A stretch of DNA of 64,000 nucleotides from Pseudomonas sp. B21-023 (GCF_024749165.1 NZ_CP087190.1:2515501-2579500), one strand, 5' to 3'. Positions 45,276 through 54,468 are shown, numbered from the stretch's first letter. Numbers and translations are program-made. Notes: generated by a model from the sequence alone, not told the origin.

Positions 45276-46228
45276 CGGCGCGAACCCTGTGGGCCGGCGC
45301 TGGCGCGCTGGCCGTTGTCGCGGTGGCAGTCGCCCTGGCCTTGCGCCCGGGCGACGAGCCGGTGGCAGCGGCGCGCCCGGCTTCGCCCGCCACCCTGGTG
45401 GCCACCGACAACGGCCCGGTGCTGGCGCGCCTTGGCGAGCAACAGGTGGGCAGCGGCGAGCTCAAGGCGCTGTTCGCCCAGTTGCCCGAAGAGTCCCGCG
45501 CCAGCCTGCGCGGCGACCGGCCGGCACTGGAGGCCTGGATCCGCGCCCGCTTGGCGGAAAAGGCCCTGTACCAACAGGCCGAGGCCCAAGGCTGGCTGCA
45601 GCGTCCGGAGATCCAGGTGCAGACCCGCGCGGCCACCGAGCAGATCGTCTTGCGCGACTATCTCGACTCGGTGAGCAAGGTACCCGACGACTACCCCACC
45701 GAAGCTGAGCTCAAGCAGGCCTACGAGGCAGGCAAGGCTGGTTTGCAACTGCCGGCACGCTATCGCCTGAGCCAGATCTTCCTGCGGGTGGAAAACCCCA
45801 AGGATGACGAGGCCGTGCGCAAGCAGGCCCAGGCCCTTGCCAAGCAGGCCCAGGCCGCGGATGCGGACTTTGGCGCATTGGCCCGCGAGCATTCGCAGGA
45901 TGCCGGCACCGCCGCCAACGGCGGGGATACCGGCCTGCAGGCCTTGGCGCAACTGTTGCCGGAGGTGCGCGGGGTGGTGCCGAAACTCAAGGTGGGCAGC
46001 GTCAGCGAACCGGTGCAGAGCGCGGCGGGCTATCACATCATCAAGCTGGTGGAGCAACAACCGCCCCGGGCGGCGACCTTCGACGAGGTGGCCCCGCGTC
46101 TGCGCCAGGTGCTGCGCGCCCAGCGCCAGGAGCAGGTGGCCAAGGCCTATGTGGAGGGCATGTTCGACACTGCCACCCTCAGCATCGACGGCGCGGCGCT
46201 CAACCAGGTGCTGGAAAGCAGCCGCTAG
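45272..46228 (+). CDS. Periplasmic peptidyl-prolyl cis-trans isomerase (PpiC/SurA-like)
   Basis: The 318-residue protein has an N-terminal membrane anchor or signal (about 6-24), a SurA-N-like helical part and a parvulin domain at about 165-265. The latter has YRLSQIFLRV, FGALAREHSQD, and VSEPVQSAAGYHIIKLVEQ. It likely folds the TpsB, porin or missing exoprotein during passage through the periplasm. It is translationally coupled to the upstream gene. P. aeruginosa has a PPIase at the equivalent place of its pdt locus, from memory. Confidence 0.88.
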   Translation: MTARTLWAGAGALAVVAVAVALALRPGDEPVAAARPASPATLVATDNGPVLARLGEQQVGSGELKALFAQLPEESRASLRGDRPALEAWIRARLAEKALYQQAEAQGWLQRPEIQVQTRAATEQIVLRDYLDSVSKVPDDYPTEAELKQAYEAGKAGLQLPARYRLSQIFLRVENPKDDEAVRKQAQALAKQAQAADADFGALAREHSQDAGTAANGGDTGLQALAQLLPEVRGVVPKLKVGSVSEPVQSAAGYHIIKLVEQQPPRAATFDEVAPRLRQVLRAQRQEQVAKAYVEGMFDTATLSIDGAALNQVLESSR

Positions 46229-46285
46229 TCGCCAACAACCATGGAAGAAGCGGGCCTGCCCAGGCGAGCCCGCAGGAGGCGAGGG

Positions 46286-47248
46286 ATGCCTATCGATCTG
46301 TCCCGGGGGCGAGCCCCGGATACCAGCGTGCCCGTCGTTCGCCCCCAGGTGCCGCTGGCCCTGGACGAACAGACCCTGAACTGTTTTCTGGTCACCGCGC
46401 GCTGCGGTTGTTTCATGCAGGCGGCGCGGCGGCTCAACCTGAAGCCTGTGGCCCTGCGCAAGCGCCTGGCGGCGCTGGAGGCGCGCCTGGGCTACAGCCT
46501 GTTCGTCAACCGCAACAACAACCCGGTGCTCAGCCAGCAGGGCGAGCGCCTGCAGCAGGTGCTCCAGGCCCGCGAACCGGTGGTGCCAGCGCCGCGGGAA
46601 GCCAGCGCCAGTGTGCGCCTGGCCGTGGCCGAACCACTGCTGCAGGACCTGCTGGGCCGCAACCTGATCAACTTCGTGCGCCAGCATGCCGGCATGCGCC
46701 TGGAGGTGGCCACGCTCGATGGCCGCCAGGTACCCGAGCAGGCCGCGGATGTGGCGTTATGGCTGGGCGACCTTGACCAGGGCGCCCGCAGCGGCTGTTT
46801 TGCCGACACCACCGCCGAAGCCCTGGCCACCCTCGAATACCTGCCGCATATCGCCAAGCGCTATGCCCGCGAGGTCAACCGCCCGACCAGCCTGGCGCAC
46901 CTGCAGGACTACATGCTGGTGCAATGGCAAGGCGAGGTCGGCGTGCAGGCGTTGACGCCCTGGCAGACGCTGTTGAGCACCCGCTCGGCCGGCGTGACGC
47001 AGATCCAGGACTACGAGATGTACTGCCAGCTGATCAAGTGCAGCGCCAGTGTCGGTTTGCTGCCGCACTACGCGGCGCATCTGGATCGTGGCCTGCTGGC
47101 CTTGCCGGGGTTGTTCCGCGAGCCGATGCGCCGGCGCGTGTGGCTGGCGGTCGATGAGCGTACCGAAGCCGATCCGTTGGTGCAGGTGATGGTCGGGGCG
47201 ATCCGGGCCGCGTTCGAGGAACGCCGGGAATGGTTTGCCGGTCGTTAG
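46286..47248 (+). CDS. LysR-family regulator at the end of the TpsB/Ton locus
   Basis: The 320-residue LTTR has its helix-turn-helix at about 30-85 (TLNCFLVTARCGCFMQAARR, LKPVALRKRLAALEARLGYSLF), with an unusual Lys-Pro-Val-Ala-Leu-Arg-Lys recognition helix. An atypical effector domain follows. AGGAGG lies eight bases before the ATG at 46286. It is co-directional with the locus and could regulate it. It converges with alkB with two bases between the stops. Confidence 0.85.
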   Translation: MPIDLSRGRAPDTSVPVVRPQVPLALDEQTLNCFLVTARCGCFMQAARRLNLKPVALRKRLAALEARLGYSLFVNRNNNPVLSQQGERLQQVLQAREPVVPAPREASASVRLAVAEPLLQDLLGRNLINFVRQHAGMRLEVATLDGRQVPEQAADVALWLGDLDQGARSGCFADTTAEALATLEYLPHIAKRYAREVNRPTSLAHLQDYMLVQWQGEVGVQALTPWQTLLSTRSAGVTQIQDYEMYCQLIKCSASVGLLPHYAAHLDRGLLALPGLFREPMRRRVWLAVDERTEADPLVQVMVGAIRAAFEERREWFAGR

Positions 47249-47250
47249 GG

Positions 47251-47895
47251 TCAGCCGGCCTTGCGCAGTGTCAGGTTGATCCGCCGTTCGCCCATGCGCG
47301 GATGAACGCCAGGCTTTATCGGCAGCACGCCATGAAAGCGCAGGCGGTCCTCGCCGCCCCACACCAGCACGTCGCCGTGGTTCAGCGGGATGCGCCGGGT
47401 ACGGTCCGAGCGCTGCAGTCCGCCGAACAGGAACACTGCGGGCAGGCCCAGCGAGATCGAGACGATCGGATGGGCGTAGTCCTGCTCGTCGCGGTCCTGA
47501 TGCAGGCTCAGGCGGGTACCCGGCAGGTAGTGGTTGATCAGGCAGGCATCCGCCACGAAACCGTCGAAACCGGCCTGGGCGGCGGCGCGCGAGGCCAGCT
47601 CGACCAGCACCCGGGGCAGGGCAGGCCAGGGTTTGCCACTGACCGGGTCGGTGGCGGAGTAACGGTAGCCGCTTGCGTCGCTGACCCAACCCAGCGCGCC
47701 GCAATTGCTCAGCGCCACGGCCATGCGCAGGCCGCCGGGGGTCTGCATGTGGCGAAACGGCGCCGCGCGCAGCACCGGGCGCAAGGCATCGAGCAGGGGC
47801 TCGAGCTCCGCCAGGGCGAAACCTGGCAGCAGCGTGGTGTGCGCGGCCAGCTGCTGGGGGTGTGCGTCGAACAGATCGAGATCGGACTGGATCAT
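47251..47895 (-). CDS. alkB: AlkB-type DNA/RNA repair dioxygenase
   Basis: The 214-residue Fe(II)/2-oxoglutarate dioxygenase shows the AlkB set: NHYLPGTRLSLHQDRDE with the HxD iron ligands, the distal histidine in LRFHGVLPI, and the 2-oxoglutarate-binding RINLTLR at the C-terminus. It removes alkyl lesions (1-methyladenine, 3-methylcytosine) from single-stranded DNA or RNA. The ATG at 47895 gives the usual family length. Confidence 0.93.
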   Translation of the reverse strand: MIQSDLDLFDAHPQQLAAHTTLLPGFALAELEPLLDALRPVLRAAPFRHMQTPGGLRMAVALSNCGALGWVSDASGYRYSATDPVSGKPWPALPRVLVELASRAAAQAGFDGFVADACLINHYLPGTRLSLHQDRDEQDYAHPIVSISLGLPAVFLFGGLQRSDRTRRIPLNHGDVLVWGGEDRLRFHGVLPIKPGVHPRMGERRINLTLRKAG

Positions 47896-47975
47896 GCCAG
47901 TGGCTGCTTGGGTGGTGTCCGCACAGTGTATCGCGATGCCCCGGTGCGTGGGGCATCGCGAGCCACTGCGCGGCC

Positions 47976-50066
47976 TCAGAGGCTGAGCGTCAGGCTGACA
48001 CTGACATTGCGCGGCTCGCCCGGCAGCACCCATGAACTGTTGTAGGAGCGCTCGTAGTACTTGCGATCGAACAGGTTGTTGAGGTTCAGGCCCACAGTGA
48101 CCTGCTCGCTGGCCTTGTAGTGCGCCAGCAGGTCGACCGTGCTGTACGAGGGTAGGGTGAAGGCGCTGCCGGCCTGACCGGAGCGCTCGCCGACATAGTT
48201 GAACGCCGCGCCCAGGTCCGAACCGCGCAGGGCGCCATTCTGGAACTCATACACGCCCATCACGCTGCCGCTGTTACGGGCAATGCCCAGCAGGTCGCTG
48301 CCCTTGGGCAGGCTGGCATCGCCCTTGGTGACCTCGGCATCGATGTAGGCATAGGCGCCGATCACCCGCACCGCCTCGCTGAGCTGGCCGCTGAACTGCA
48401 GGTCCAGGCCCTGGCTGCGCGCCTTGCCGGCCGCGATGCTCTCGCCCAGGGCATCGGTGGTGATGACGTTCTCCTTGTCGATATGGAACAGCGCCACCGT
48501 GGCGCCCAGGCGGCTGTCGAACAGGTCGAGCTTCAGGCCGGTCTCGTAGCCGATGCCTTTCTCGGGCTTGTACACCTGCCCTTGGGTGCCGATGGTGTTG
48601 GGCTTGAACGACGTCGATGCGTTGGCAAACACGCCGACCTGCGGCGTCAGCTGGTACAGCAGGCCGACGCGGGGCGTGGCGACATCCTTGGCCTGGCTGT
48701 TGCTGATACCGCTGCTGCGGTTCTGCGAGGTCTGCTCGATGCGCTCCAGGCGTACCCCGACCAGCCCGCGCAGGCGCTCGCTGAAGGCGATCTGGTCCTG
48801 CAGGTTGAGGGCATGGCTTTCGGTGCGTTCGAAGAAGTCATTGGCGCGGGTGAGGGCCGGCTTGGGCTTGCCGTACACCGGGTTGCGGATGTCCAGGCCA
48901 TAGCTGGCCAGGGTCGCGCTCTGCGGGTACTTCTGGCTGTTGCGGTAGTTCTCGTATTCCAGGCCGATCAGGCTCTGGTGCTGCCAGCCGAGCAGCTCGA
49001 ACTGCCCGTGCAGCTCGGCTTGGGTGATGTTGTCGTTCCACTCGAAGTCGCGCTCGCGGTAGAAGCGCGTGAGCGTGTTGCCGACCAGGGCCTGGGGCTC
49101 GGAGCTGTTGCCCTTCAGTGTGCCCTGGGTGTAGTGGTTGGCCAGGCGCAGTTTCCAGTTGTCGTCGAGGAAGTGCTCCAGGGCCAGGTCGACGGTCTGG
49201 TTGTCGTTGCGGATCTTGCCGTCGTTGGGCTCGCCCATGAACGCCGAGCGCTGCACCGAGCCCATCTGGCCATTGACCGCCGGAATGCCGCGGTCGAACA
49301 CTGATTCGGTGCGGGAAAACTCGGTGTCCAGCAGCAGGCGGGTGTCGGGCGACAGTTGCCAGCTCAGCGACGGGCTGACGATCCGTCGCTCGCTGTTGAC
49401 GTGATCGCGGAAGCTGCCGTTGTCCTCCACCGCCAGGTTGACCCGGCCCAGCAGGTTGCCTTGGCTGTCCAGCGGCGCGTTGGCGTCCAGCGTGCCGCGG
49501 TAACGGTCCCAGCTGCCGGCGCTCAGGTTCACGGTGCTGAACGTCTCGGCCTGGGGCCGCTTGCTGACGATGTTGACCAGCCCGCCGGGGTCGCCGCGGC
49601 CATAGAGGCTCGCGGCCGGGCCCTTGAGCACCTCGATGCGCTCGATGCCGGAGGTGTCGGGCGCGCTGTAGCTGCCGCGGTTGACGGCGAAGCCGTTCTT
49701 GTACAGCTCCCCTGTGGTGAAGCCGCGCACGCTGTAGTTGAGAAAGGTCAGGCCACCGAAGTTGTTCTGCCGCGACACGCCGCCGGCAAAGTCCAGGGCG
49801 CGGTCGATGCGGGTGGTGTTGAGGTCCTTGAGTACCTGGGCCGGCACCACTTCGATGCTCTGCGGGGTGTCGCGGATATCGGTGTCGGTGCGCGTGGCGG
49901 TGGCCGAGCGGGTGGCCCGATAACCCTGGACCGGGCCGTCGGCGCGTTCTTCGAGGTAGGCGTCGGTGATCGAGGTTTCGTCCAGCACCAGGGGTTGGGC
50001 CGCAGCGAGCGGTTGACCGAACAGGCCCAGGGTCAGGCTGGCCAGAAGGGGAGCGCGAGGGTTCAA
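47976..50066 (-). CDS. TonB-dependent receptor, siderophore-receptor-like, probably zinc-controlled
   Basis: The 696-residue protein has a signal peptide, a plug domain (TDIRDTPQSIEVVPAQVLKD, VERIEVLKGPAASLYGRGDP-type sequence) and a 22-strand barrel with a typical end (LNNLFDRKYYERSYN, final VSLTLSL). Sequence style is that of ferrichrome/ferric-siderophore receptors. A Zur-like palindrome lies about 20 bases upstream, and the divergent gene encodes zinc-independent L36. A zinc or zincophore role is therefore possible, which is inference. It is not linked to siderophore synthesis genes. Confidence 0.87.
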   Translation of the reverse strand: MNPRAPLLASLTLGLFGQPLAAAQPLVLDETSITDAYLEERADGPVQGYRATRSATATRTDTDIRDTPQSIEVVPAQVLKDLNTTRIDRALDFAGGVSRQNNFGGLTFLNYSVRGFTTGELYKNGFAVNRGSYSAPDTSGIERIEVLKGPAASLYGRGDPGGLVNIVSKRPQAETFSTVNLSAGSWDRYRGTLDANAPLDSQGNLLGRVNLAVEDNGSFRDHVNSERRIVSPSLSWQLSPDTRLLLDTEFSRTESVFDRGIPAVNGQMGSVQRSAFMGEPNDGKIRNDNQTVDLALEHFLDDNWKLRLANHYTQGTLKGNSSEPQALVGNTLTRFYRERDFEWNDNITQAELHGQFELLGWQHQSLIGLEYENYRNSQKYPQSATLASYGLDIRNPVYGKPKPALTRANDFFERTESHALNLQDQIAFSERLRGLVGVRLERIEQTSQNRSSGISNSQAKDVATPRVGLLYQLTPQVGVFANASTSFKPNTIGTQGQVYKPEKGIGYETGLKLDLFDSRLGATVALFHIDKENVITTDALGESIAAGKARSQGLDLQFSGQLSEAVRVIGAYAYIDAEVTKGDASLPKGSDLLGIARNSGSVMGVYEFQNGALRGSDLGAAFNYVGERSGQAGSAFTLPSYSTVDLLAHYKASEQVTVGLNLNNLFDRKYYERSYNSSWVLPGEPRNVSVSLTLSL

Positions 50067-50082
50067 GGGGGATCTCCGTTAA

Positions 50083-50100
50083 ATATGTAATAACATTACA
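50083..50100. promoter_or_regulatory. Zur-like operator at the TonB receptor promoter
   Basis: TGTAATAACATTACA at 50086-50100 is a perfect 15-bp palindrome, 20 bases upstream of the receptor start. Its minus-strand form GTAATGTTATTACATAT matches the divergent site at 50171-50187 at 15 of 17 positions. Zur sites in proteobacteria have this ATGTTATA-type core. Confidence 0.65.
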
Positions 50101-50170
50101 TTATCGTTCCAGTCATCGCCAGAAGAAGGTGTGACAGGGCGGTTGCGCGATGAGAATGATTTGCGTTAAT

Positions 50171-50187
50171 GTTATGTTATTACGTAT
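50171..50187. promoter_or_regulatory. Zur-like operator at the L36-paralogue promoter
   Basis: GTTATGTTATTACGTAT lies 13 bases before the L36 start codon, just before the CCGGAGG ribosome site. It closely matches the site at the divergent receptor promoter. Repression of alternative ribosomal proteins by Zur is well established in other bacteria. Confidence 0.65.
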
Positions 50188-50199
50188 CCGGAGGTTTTC

Positions 50200-50346
50200 A
50201 TGCAAGTACTGTCCTCACTCAAGCAGGCCAAGCGCCGTCATCGTGACTGCCAGGTGGTCAAGCGCCGTGGTCGGATCTATGTGATCTGCAAGTCCAATCC
50301 GCGGTTCAAGGCCAGGCAGGGCGGGGTAAAGAAAAAGCGCGGGTAG
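50200..50346 (+). CDS. rpmJ: 50S ribosomal protein L36, zinc-independent paralogue (YkgO type)
   Basis: The 48-residue product [20 protein letters not shown]...[12 protein letters not shown]...KKKRG matches the YkgO-type L36. Canonical L36 carries a Cys3-His zinc ribbon; here the first cysteine is replaced by alanine and the final histidine by another residue, so zinc cannot be bound. Such paralogues replace zinc-binding L36 under zinc starvation, freeing zinc. CCGGAGG precedes the ATG. It is divergent from the TonB receptor and shares Zur-like sites with it. Confidence 0.92.
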   Translation: MQVLSSLKQAKRRHRDCQVVKRRGRIYVICKSNPRFKARQGGVKKKRG

Positions 50347-50396
50347 CCGGTCAATGGCAGTCAGGCGAAAGGGGCTGCTCAGCAGCCCCAATGACG

Positions 50397-51857
50397 CTAT
50401 CGAAGCGTCCTGCGCAGGCGTCGCCAGCCCAGTACCACACCACTGAGGGCTATCACCAGGCCGCCGCTACTCAGGCTGATGATCAACCCTTCGCGCAACA
50501 GCGGCCGCGCCAGCAGCGGTTGCCAATCCCAGCTGTGCAACAGGTTGAACAACCAGCGCCCGGCACGTTGCGCCCGGTCGTGGCTGGCCACCAGCGTGCC
50601 GCTGGCAGGGTCCAGGTAGGCCCAGGTGTCCGCCGCGTCGGCGAAGCGCAGGCGCAGCACGGGCAGTGGACGCGCCTGGGAACCGTACATGCTCTGCGGC
50701 TCGCGGGCGAAGTAGTGGAAGTCGTAGGCGCTCTGCCAGTCATCCGCCACCGTCACCCCCGGAGCCATCGCTTGCGCGGCCGCCCGCAGCCTTTCCCGGC
50801 TGAAGGTACGCGCCGGCGGGGCGTGTGCTTCAAGGATGCGGCTGTCGCCGTCGGCGCTGCGGGCCACTGCATAGGTGACGTCGGCCAGGCGTTGCCATTG
50901 CAACTCCACTGCGGCGAACCCGGTTTCGTCGCGCAAGCGGGCCAGTGCTGTGGCAATCGGCAGTTGCAGGTCGGTGGCACGCAGCGGCGCTTGTTGCAAG
51001 GCGATCTGCGAGCGGCTGTCGGTCACGCCCCAGGGGCGCATCGACATCAACCCGCTGAACACCCACAGCACCAGCACCCCACCGAACAGCAGCCCGCCGA
51101 TGTGGTGCCAGCGCAACCAGCCCCCGGGGTAGGGACTGCACGACCCACTGCGGTAGCGTTTGCGCAGCCGCAGGCGCAGGATGCCCACCGCGATGCCCAT
51201 GAGCGCCATCAGCGTGCCGAGCAGTGAAAGGCCGATCACCAGGGTGCGCCAGCCATTGTCGAAGCCCAGGCCGCCACGCAACGGATAGAGCCAGTGCAAC
51301 CAGGCACCGACCCAATTCCAGGCGCGCTCGCGGCCGCTCGCATCGCGCACCACCTCGCCGGTGCGTCCGGACAGGTACAGCCAGGTGCCGGCCGCATCGT
51401 CCACTTGCACCCGGTGCAAGGGGCGATCGCTGTCCAGGGCCCGGGAGTGGGTCCACATGTCCTCGTCCAGCGTGCCTTGGTAAGCCAATGCCGCGCTGCC
51501 GGCGTACTGCCGGGCATTGGCCAGGGCCCAGGCCGCGTCGGCGTTGGCCAGGGGCTCGCCGTTGGCTGCATCGAGGGTGACGCGGCGACCGTCCGCCAGC
51601 TCCAGCAAATAGTACGGTTGCCCGCCCAGGCTGGTCAGGCGCAACGCCTTCAACGGCTGCTCAGCCCATTGCGCCGGCAACTCGGCGCAGCATCCCGCCG
51701 GCAAGGCCGGCAGGTGGGTCAGGTGCTCGGCCGTGGTCAGCTTGGGGTAGCCGACATACAGCATGACCACTCCGGAGACGAACCACAGCGCCATGAACAG
51801 GCAGGCGACGATGCCCAGCCAGCGATGCCACAGGTACAGCTGGCGTTTCAGGCCCAT
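50397..51857 (-). CDS. PepSY-associated membrane protein (iron-uptake reductase type)
   Basis: The 486-residue protein has four or five membrane helices: about 10-35 (LYLWHRWLGIVACLFMALWFVSG-like start), 200-225, 250-275 and 455-480. Two large periplasmic PepSY-like segments lie between them. HxxLG-type histidines in the helices could bind heme, as proposed for FpvG-like siderophore reductases. The start ATG shares its A with the TGA stop of the upstream TonB receptor (TGATG), so translation is coupled. It probably helps release metal from the siderophore imported by that receptor. Confidence 0.83.
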   Translation of the reverse strand: MGLKRQLYLWHRWLGIVACLFMALWFVSGVVMLYVGYPKLTTAEHLTHLPALPAGCCAELPAQWAEQPLKALRLTSLGGQPYYLLELADGRRVTLDAANGEPLANADAAWALANARQYAGSAALAYQGTLDEDMWTHSRALDSDRPLHRVQVDDAAGTWLYLSGRTGEVVRDASGRERAWNWVGAWLHWLYPLRGGLGFDNGWRTLVIGLSLLGTLMALMGIAVGILRLRLRKRYRSGSCSPYPGGWLRWHHIGGLLFGGVLVLWVFSGLMSMRPWGVTDSRSQIALQQAPLRATDLQLPIATALARLRDETGFAAVELQWQRLADVTYAVARSADGDSRILEAHAPPARTFSRERLRAAAQAMAPGVTVADDWQSAYDFHYFAREPQSMYGSQARPLPVLRLRFADAADTWAYLDPASGTLVASHDRAQRAGRWLFNLLHSWDWQPLLARPLLREGLIISLSSGGLVIALSGVVLGWRRLRRTLR

Positions 51858-54007
51858 CAGTAGCGCCACTGCACAGCGACTTCCAGGCTGCGCGGCTCAC
51901 CCAGGTAGTACTGGGTGTTGGTCTGGTGGATGAAGCGGGCGTAGACCTCGTCGGTGAGGTTGCGCAGGCGGGCGCTGAGTTGCACGTGCTGGTCCAGGTC
52001 GTGGGTCATCGACAGTCCGTAGACGGTGTACGAAGGCACCCACTGGGTGTTGGCGGTGTTGGCGTAGACCGCCGAGACGTAGCGGGCGTCGGCGCCGACC
52101 TGCCAGCCCGGCGCCAGGTCGTAGGTCAGCCAGAGGTTGGCCACCCGGTCGGGGATGTTCACCGGGTTCTTGCCCTTGCGCGAGTACACCACGCCGCCGA
52201 TGTTCTCGTTGAACTCGTCGTATTCGGCGTTGACCCAGCTGAAGTTGCCCGCCGCCAGCAGTTTGGGCGTGACCTTGAACGACGCCGCCAGCTCGATGCC
52301 GGTGGAGGTTTGCTGGCCGGCCTGCTCGGTGGTGTTGGGCACGGTCGAGGAGGGCACCGAGATGTTCTTGCGCACGATGCGGTAGGCCGCCGCGGTGGCC
52401 GAGCCGCGCCCGTCGAGGAAGTCGAACTTGCTGCCCACTTCAACCTGCCTGCCGGTGCTCAGGTCGAAGTCGCCGACCTGGCTGAGCGAGGCGCCGGTGA
52501 GCGAGCCCCCTGGCGGCTCGGCCGAGGTGCTGTACTGGGTGTAAAGGCTGACATTGGAGGTCAGGTCGTAGACCAGCCCCAGGCGCCCGGTGAAGGCATC
52601 CCAGCGCCGATTCAGCTTGGCCCGGGTCACGTGGTCGACCACGTCGAAGTCGATATGGTCGTAGCGCAGCGCGGTGACCAGCGACAGCTGGTCGGTCAGG
52701 CGGGTACGGTTTTCGACGAAGCCCGCAGTGGTGTCGGTGGTGGTGCTGCGCCCCTTGGCGCGTGGAGCGTCCATGCCAGGGATGTCGAGGAAGTGGTCGG
52801 GCTGGAAACCGTTGGGATCGATGCTGTCGAACGCGCCCTTGGACAACGGGTAGGCGGTCTGCTGGTTGCGGTTGTAGTCCATACCGAACGCCCAGTCGCT
52901 GGCCAGGCCGAACAGCTGGCCCTGGTGGGTCAGCTCGACGCGGTTGCCGTTGACCTCCTGGTCGTGGCGCTGGCGGTAGCCGCCGGAGCGGGCGATGGCG
53001 GTGTTGCCGGGGTTGTAGCGGTACACCTCGAGGTTGCGGTAATCGCGCTGGCCGTTGTAGTGGTAGAAGGTGTTGCGCAACTGGTTGCTGTCGTCGATGC
53101 GGTAGTCGGTGATCGAGCGCAGCCAGCGGGTGCGCTGCTCGTAGCGGCCGTCCTCGACGTTGTAGTTGTCGAAACGGTGATGCTTGTCGATGTGCAGGGT
53201 GCCGCTGGCCGGTTGCAGCACCGGCGCGCCCCAGTAGGGGCTGTCTTCCTTCTCTTCGAGGTACTCGATGGCCAGGGTGTGCGACAGCTGGTCGTTGATG
53301 TCGCTGAGCAGCGAGAAGGCCAGGTTGCCTGCCCCGTTCTCCTGGCGGTCGATGTAACCGTTGGTGCTGGTGCGGCTGTAGTCGAGCCGCGCGTAGTGGC
53401 GTGGGCCGTCACCGCTGTTGAGCGCCTTGTTGAAGCCGACCGAGGTTTCCATCGTGTCGTAGCGCCCGTAGCTGACGCGGCCCTCGAAGGTGTCCTCGTC
53501 GCGGTTGGCCAGTTTGGTGATCATGTTCAGGCTGCCGCCCACGGCGCCGCTGCCGTTGAGGAACGACGACGGCCCGCCGAGCAGTTCGACACGGTCGTAG
53601 ATCCATGCCCCGACCGGGCGCCCGGCGGCGCCGTACTGCAGGTTGATGCCGTTGAACAACTGGCTGACCTGGGCACCGTTGAAACCACGGTACGACACGT
53701 AGCCGCCCCAGCCGGGCGGTGCCGAGGCGTTGACCCCGGGCAGGGCGTTGGCGGCGTCCTGGAAGTTGCGCGCGCCGATGCGTTCCATGGTCTTGCGGTC
53801 GGCGACGCTGACCGAGGCCGGGTTTTCGCGGGCGCTGAGGTTGAGCCGCGAGCCGCTTTCGATAGGCCGGTCGAGGTCCAGGGTGGTGGCTTCTTTGGGG
53901 GCGGCGGTGGCCGTGACGTTGCTGGCGGGCAGGGTCAGGGTGTCATCCTGCGCCCAGGCGCAGGTTGCGCTGCCAACGAGCAGCGCCAAAGTGGTCATGC
54001 GGAACAT
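51857..54007 (-). CDS. TonB-dependent siderophore receptor
   Basis: The 716-residue protein has a signal peptide (MTTLALLVGSATCAWAQ), a plug domain (NPASVSVADRKTMERIGARN, VSYRGFNGAQVSQLFNGINL) and a large barrel ending in EPRSLEVAVQWRY. It belongs to the FhuE/ferric-coprogen-like group of TonB-dependent siderophore receptors. AGGAAG lies six bases before the ATG at 54007. It is the second gene of a probable DUF2946-receptor-PepSY operon. The ligand is unknown. Confidence 0.87.
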   Translation of the reverse strand: MFRMTTLALLVGSATCAWAQDDTLTLPASNVTATAAPKEATTLDLDRPIESGSRLNLSARENPASVSVADRKTMERIGARNFQDAANALPGVNASAPPGWGGYVSYRGFNGAQVSQLFNGINLQYGAAGRPVGAWIYDRVELLGGPSSFLNGSGAVGGSLNMITKLANRDEDTFEGRVSYGRYDTMETSVGFNKALNSGDGPRHYARLDYSRTSTNGYIDRQENGAGNLAFSLLSDINDQLSHTLAIEYLEEKEDSPYWGAPVLQPASGTLHIDKHHRFDNYNVEDGRYEQRTRWLRSITDYRIDDSNQLRNTFYHYNGQRDYRNLEVYRYNPGNTAIARSGGYRQRHDQEVNGNRVELTHQGQLFGLASDWAFGMDYNRNQQTAYPLSKGAFDSIDPNGFQPDHFLDIPGMDAPRAKGRSTTTDTTAGFVENRTRLTDQLSLVTALRYDHIDFDVVDHVTRAKLNRRWDAFTGRLGLVYDLTSNVSLYTQYSTSAEPPGGSLTGASLSQVGDFDLSTGRQVEVGSKFDFLDGRGSATAAAYRIVRKNISVPSSTVPNTTEQAGQQTSTGIELAASFKVTPKLLAAGNFSWVNAEYDEFNENIGGVVYSRKGKNPVNIPDRVANLWLTYDLAPGWQVGADARYVSAVYANTANTQWVPSYTVYGLSMTHDLDQHVQLSARLRNLTDEVYARFIHQTNTQYYLGEPRSLEVAVQWRY

Positions 54008-54078
54008 GCAAGGCTTCCTGGCTGAAATCGGTGGGCGCACGCCCGCTGCCGATCAGGCGGCACTCGGGCGTGGCGATG

Positions 54079-54468
54079 TCAGAACGCGAGAAGCGAGGCG
54101 GGGGAGGCGCGGGGATTGACCAGGGGCCAGCGCTGCTTGGGCAGGGTCGGCGCGGGTTGTCTGGGTAAGGGTTTGCTCGACTCCCCGGCGAGCAGGGCCA
54201 GCAGGCCGAAGAACACCGCCAGCAGGGTGGCGCTGAACAGGCTGGCGATCACGCAGTCGCCGCCGGCGGGCAGCACCGGGTCGGTGACGTCCTGGTCGCC
54301 CTTGAACACGCCGCTGCTGTCGGCCGCGCACCAGGCGGCGTCATCCAGGCCGGCCAGGCGCAAGCCTGCCATCTGTCCATGGCCCATGGCGCACAGCAAC
54401 GAGCCGAACAGGATGCTGAAATACAGCACCCAGGCGACTTGCGATCGTGTGTGGCGGGCCAGCTTCAT
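54079..54468 (-). CDS. DUF2946 membrane protein
   Basis: The 129-residue product starts MKLARHTRSQVAWVLYFSILFG and has two hydrophobic helices (about 11-30 and 75-95), with GHGQMAGLRLAGLDDAAWCAAD between them, matching the DUF2946 pattern. Such proteins often lie beside TonB-dependent receptors for iron or copper. No ribosome site is obvious and the frame is open upstream, so the start is uncertain. It lies 71 bases upstream of the receptor gene. Confidence 0.72.
   Translation of the reverse strand: MKLARHTRSQVAWVLYFSILFGSLLCAMGHGQMAGLRLAGLDDAAWCAADSSGVFKGDQDVTDPVLPAGGDCVIASLFSATLLAVFFGLLALLAGESSKPLPRQPAPTLPKQRWPLVNPRASPASLLAF

Noticed and set aside
51926..54025. 699-codon plus-strand frame opposite the TonB receptor
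   Set aside because: Val/Gly/Ala/Asp-rich shadow frame; the receptor on the other strand has full motif support.
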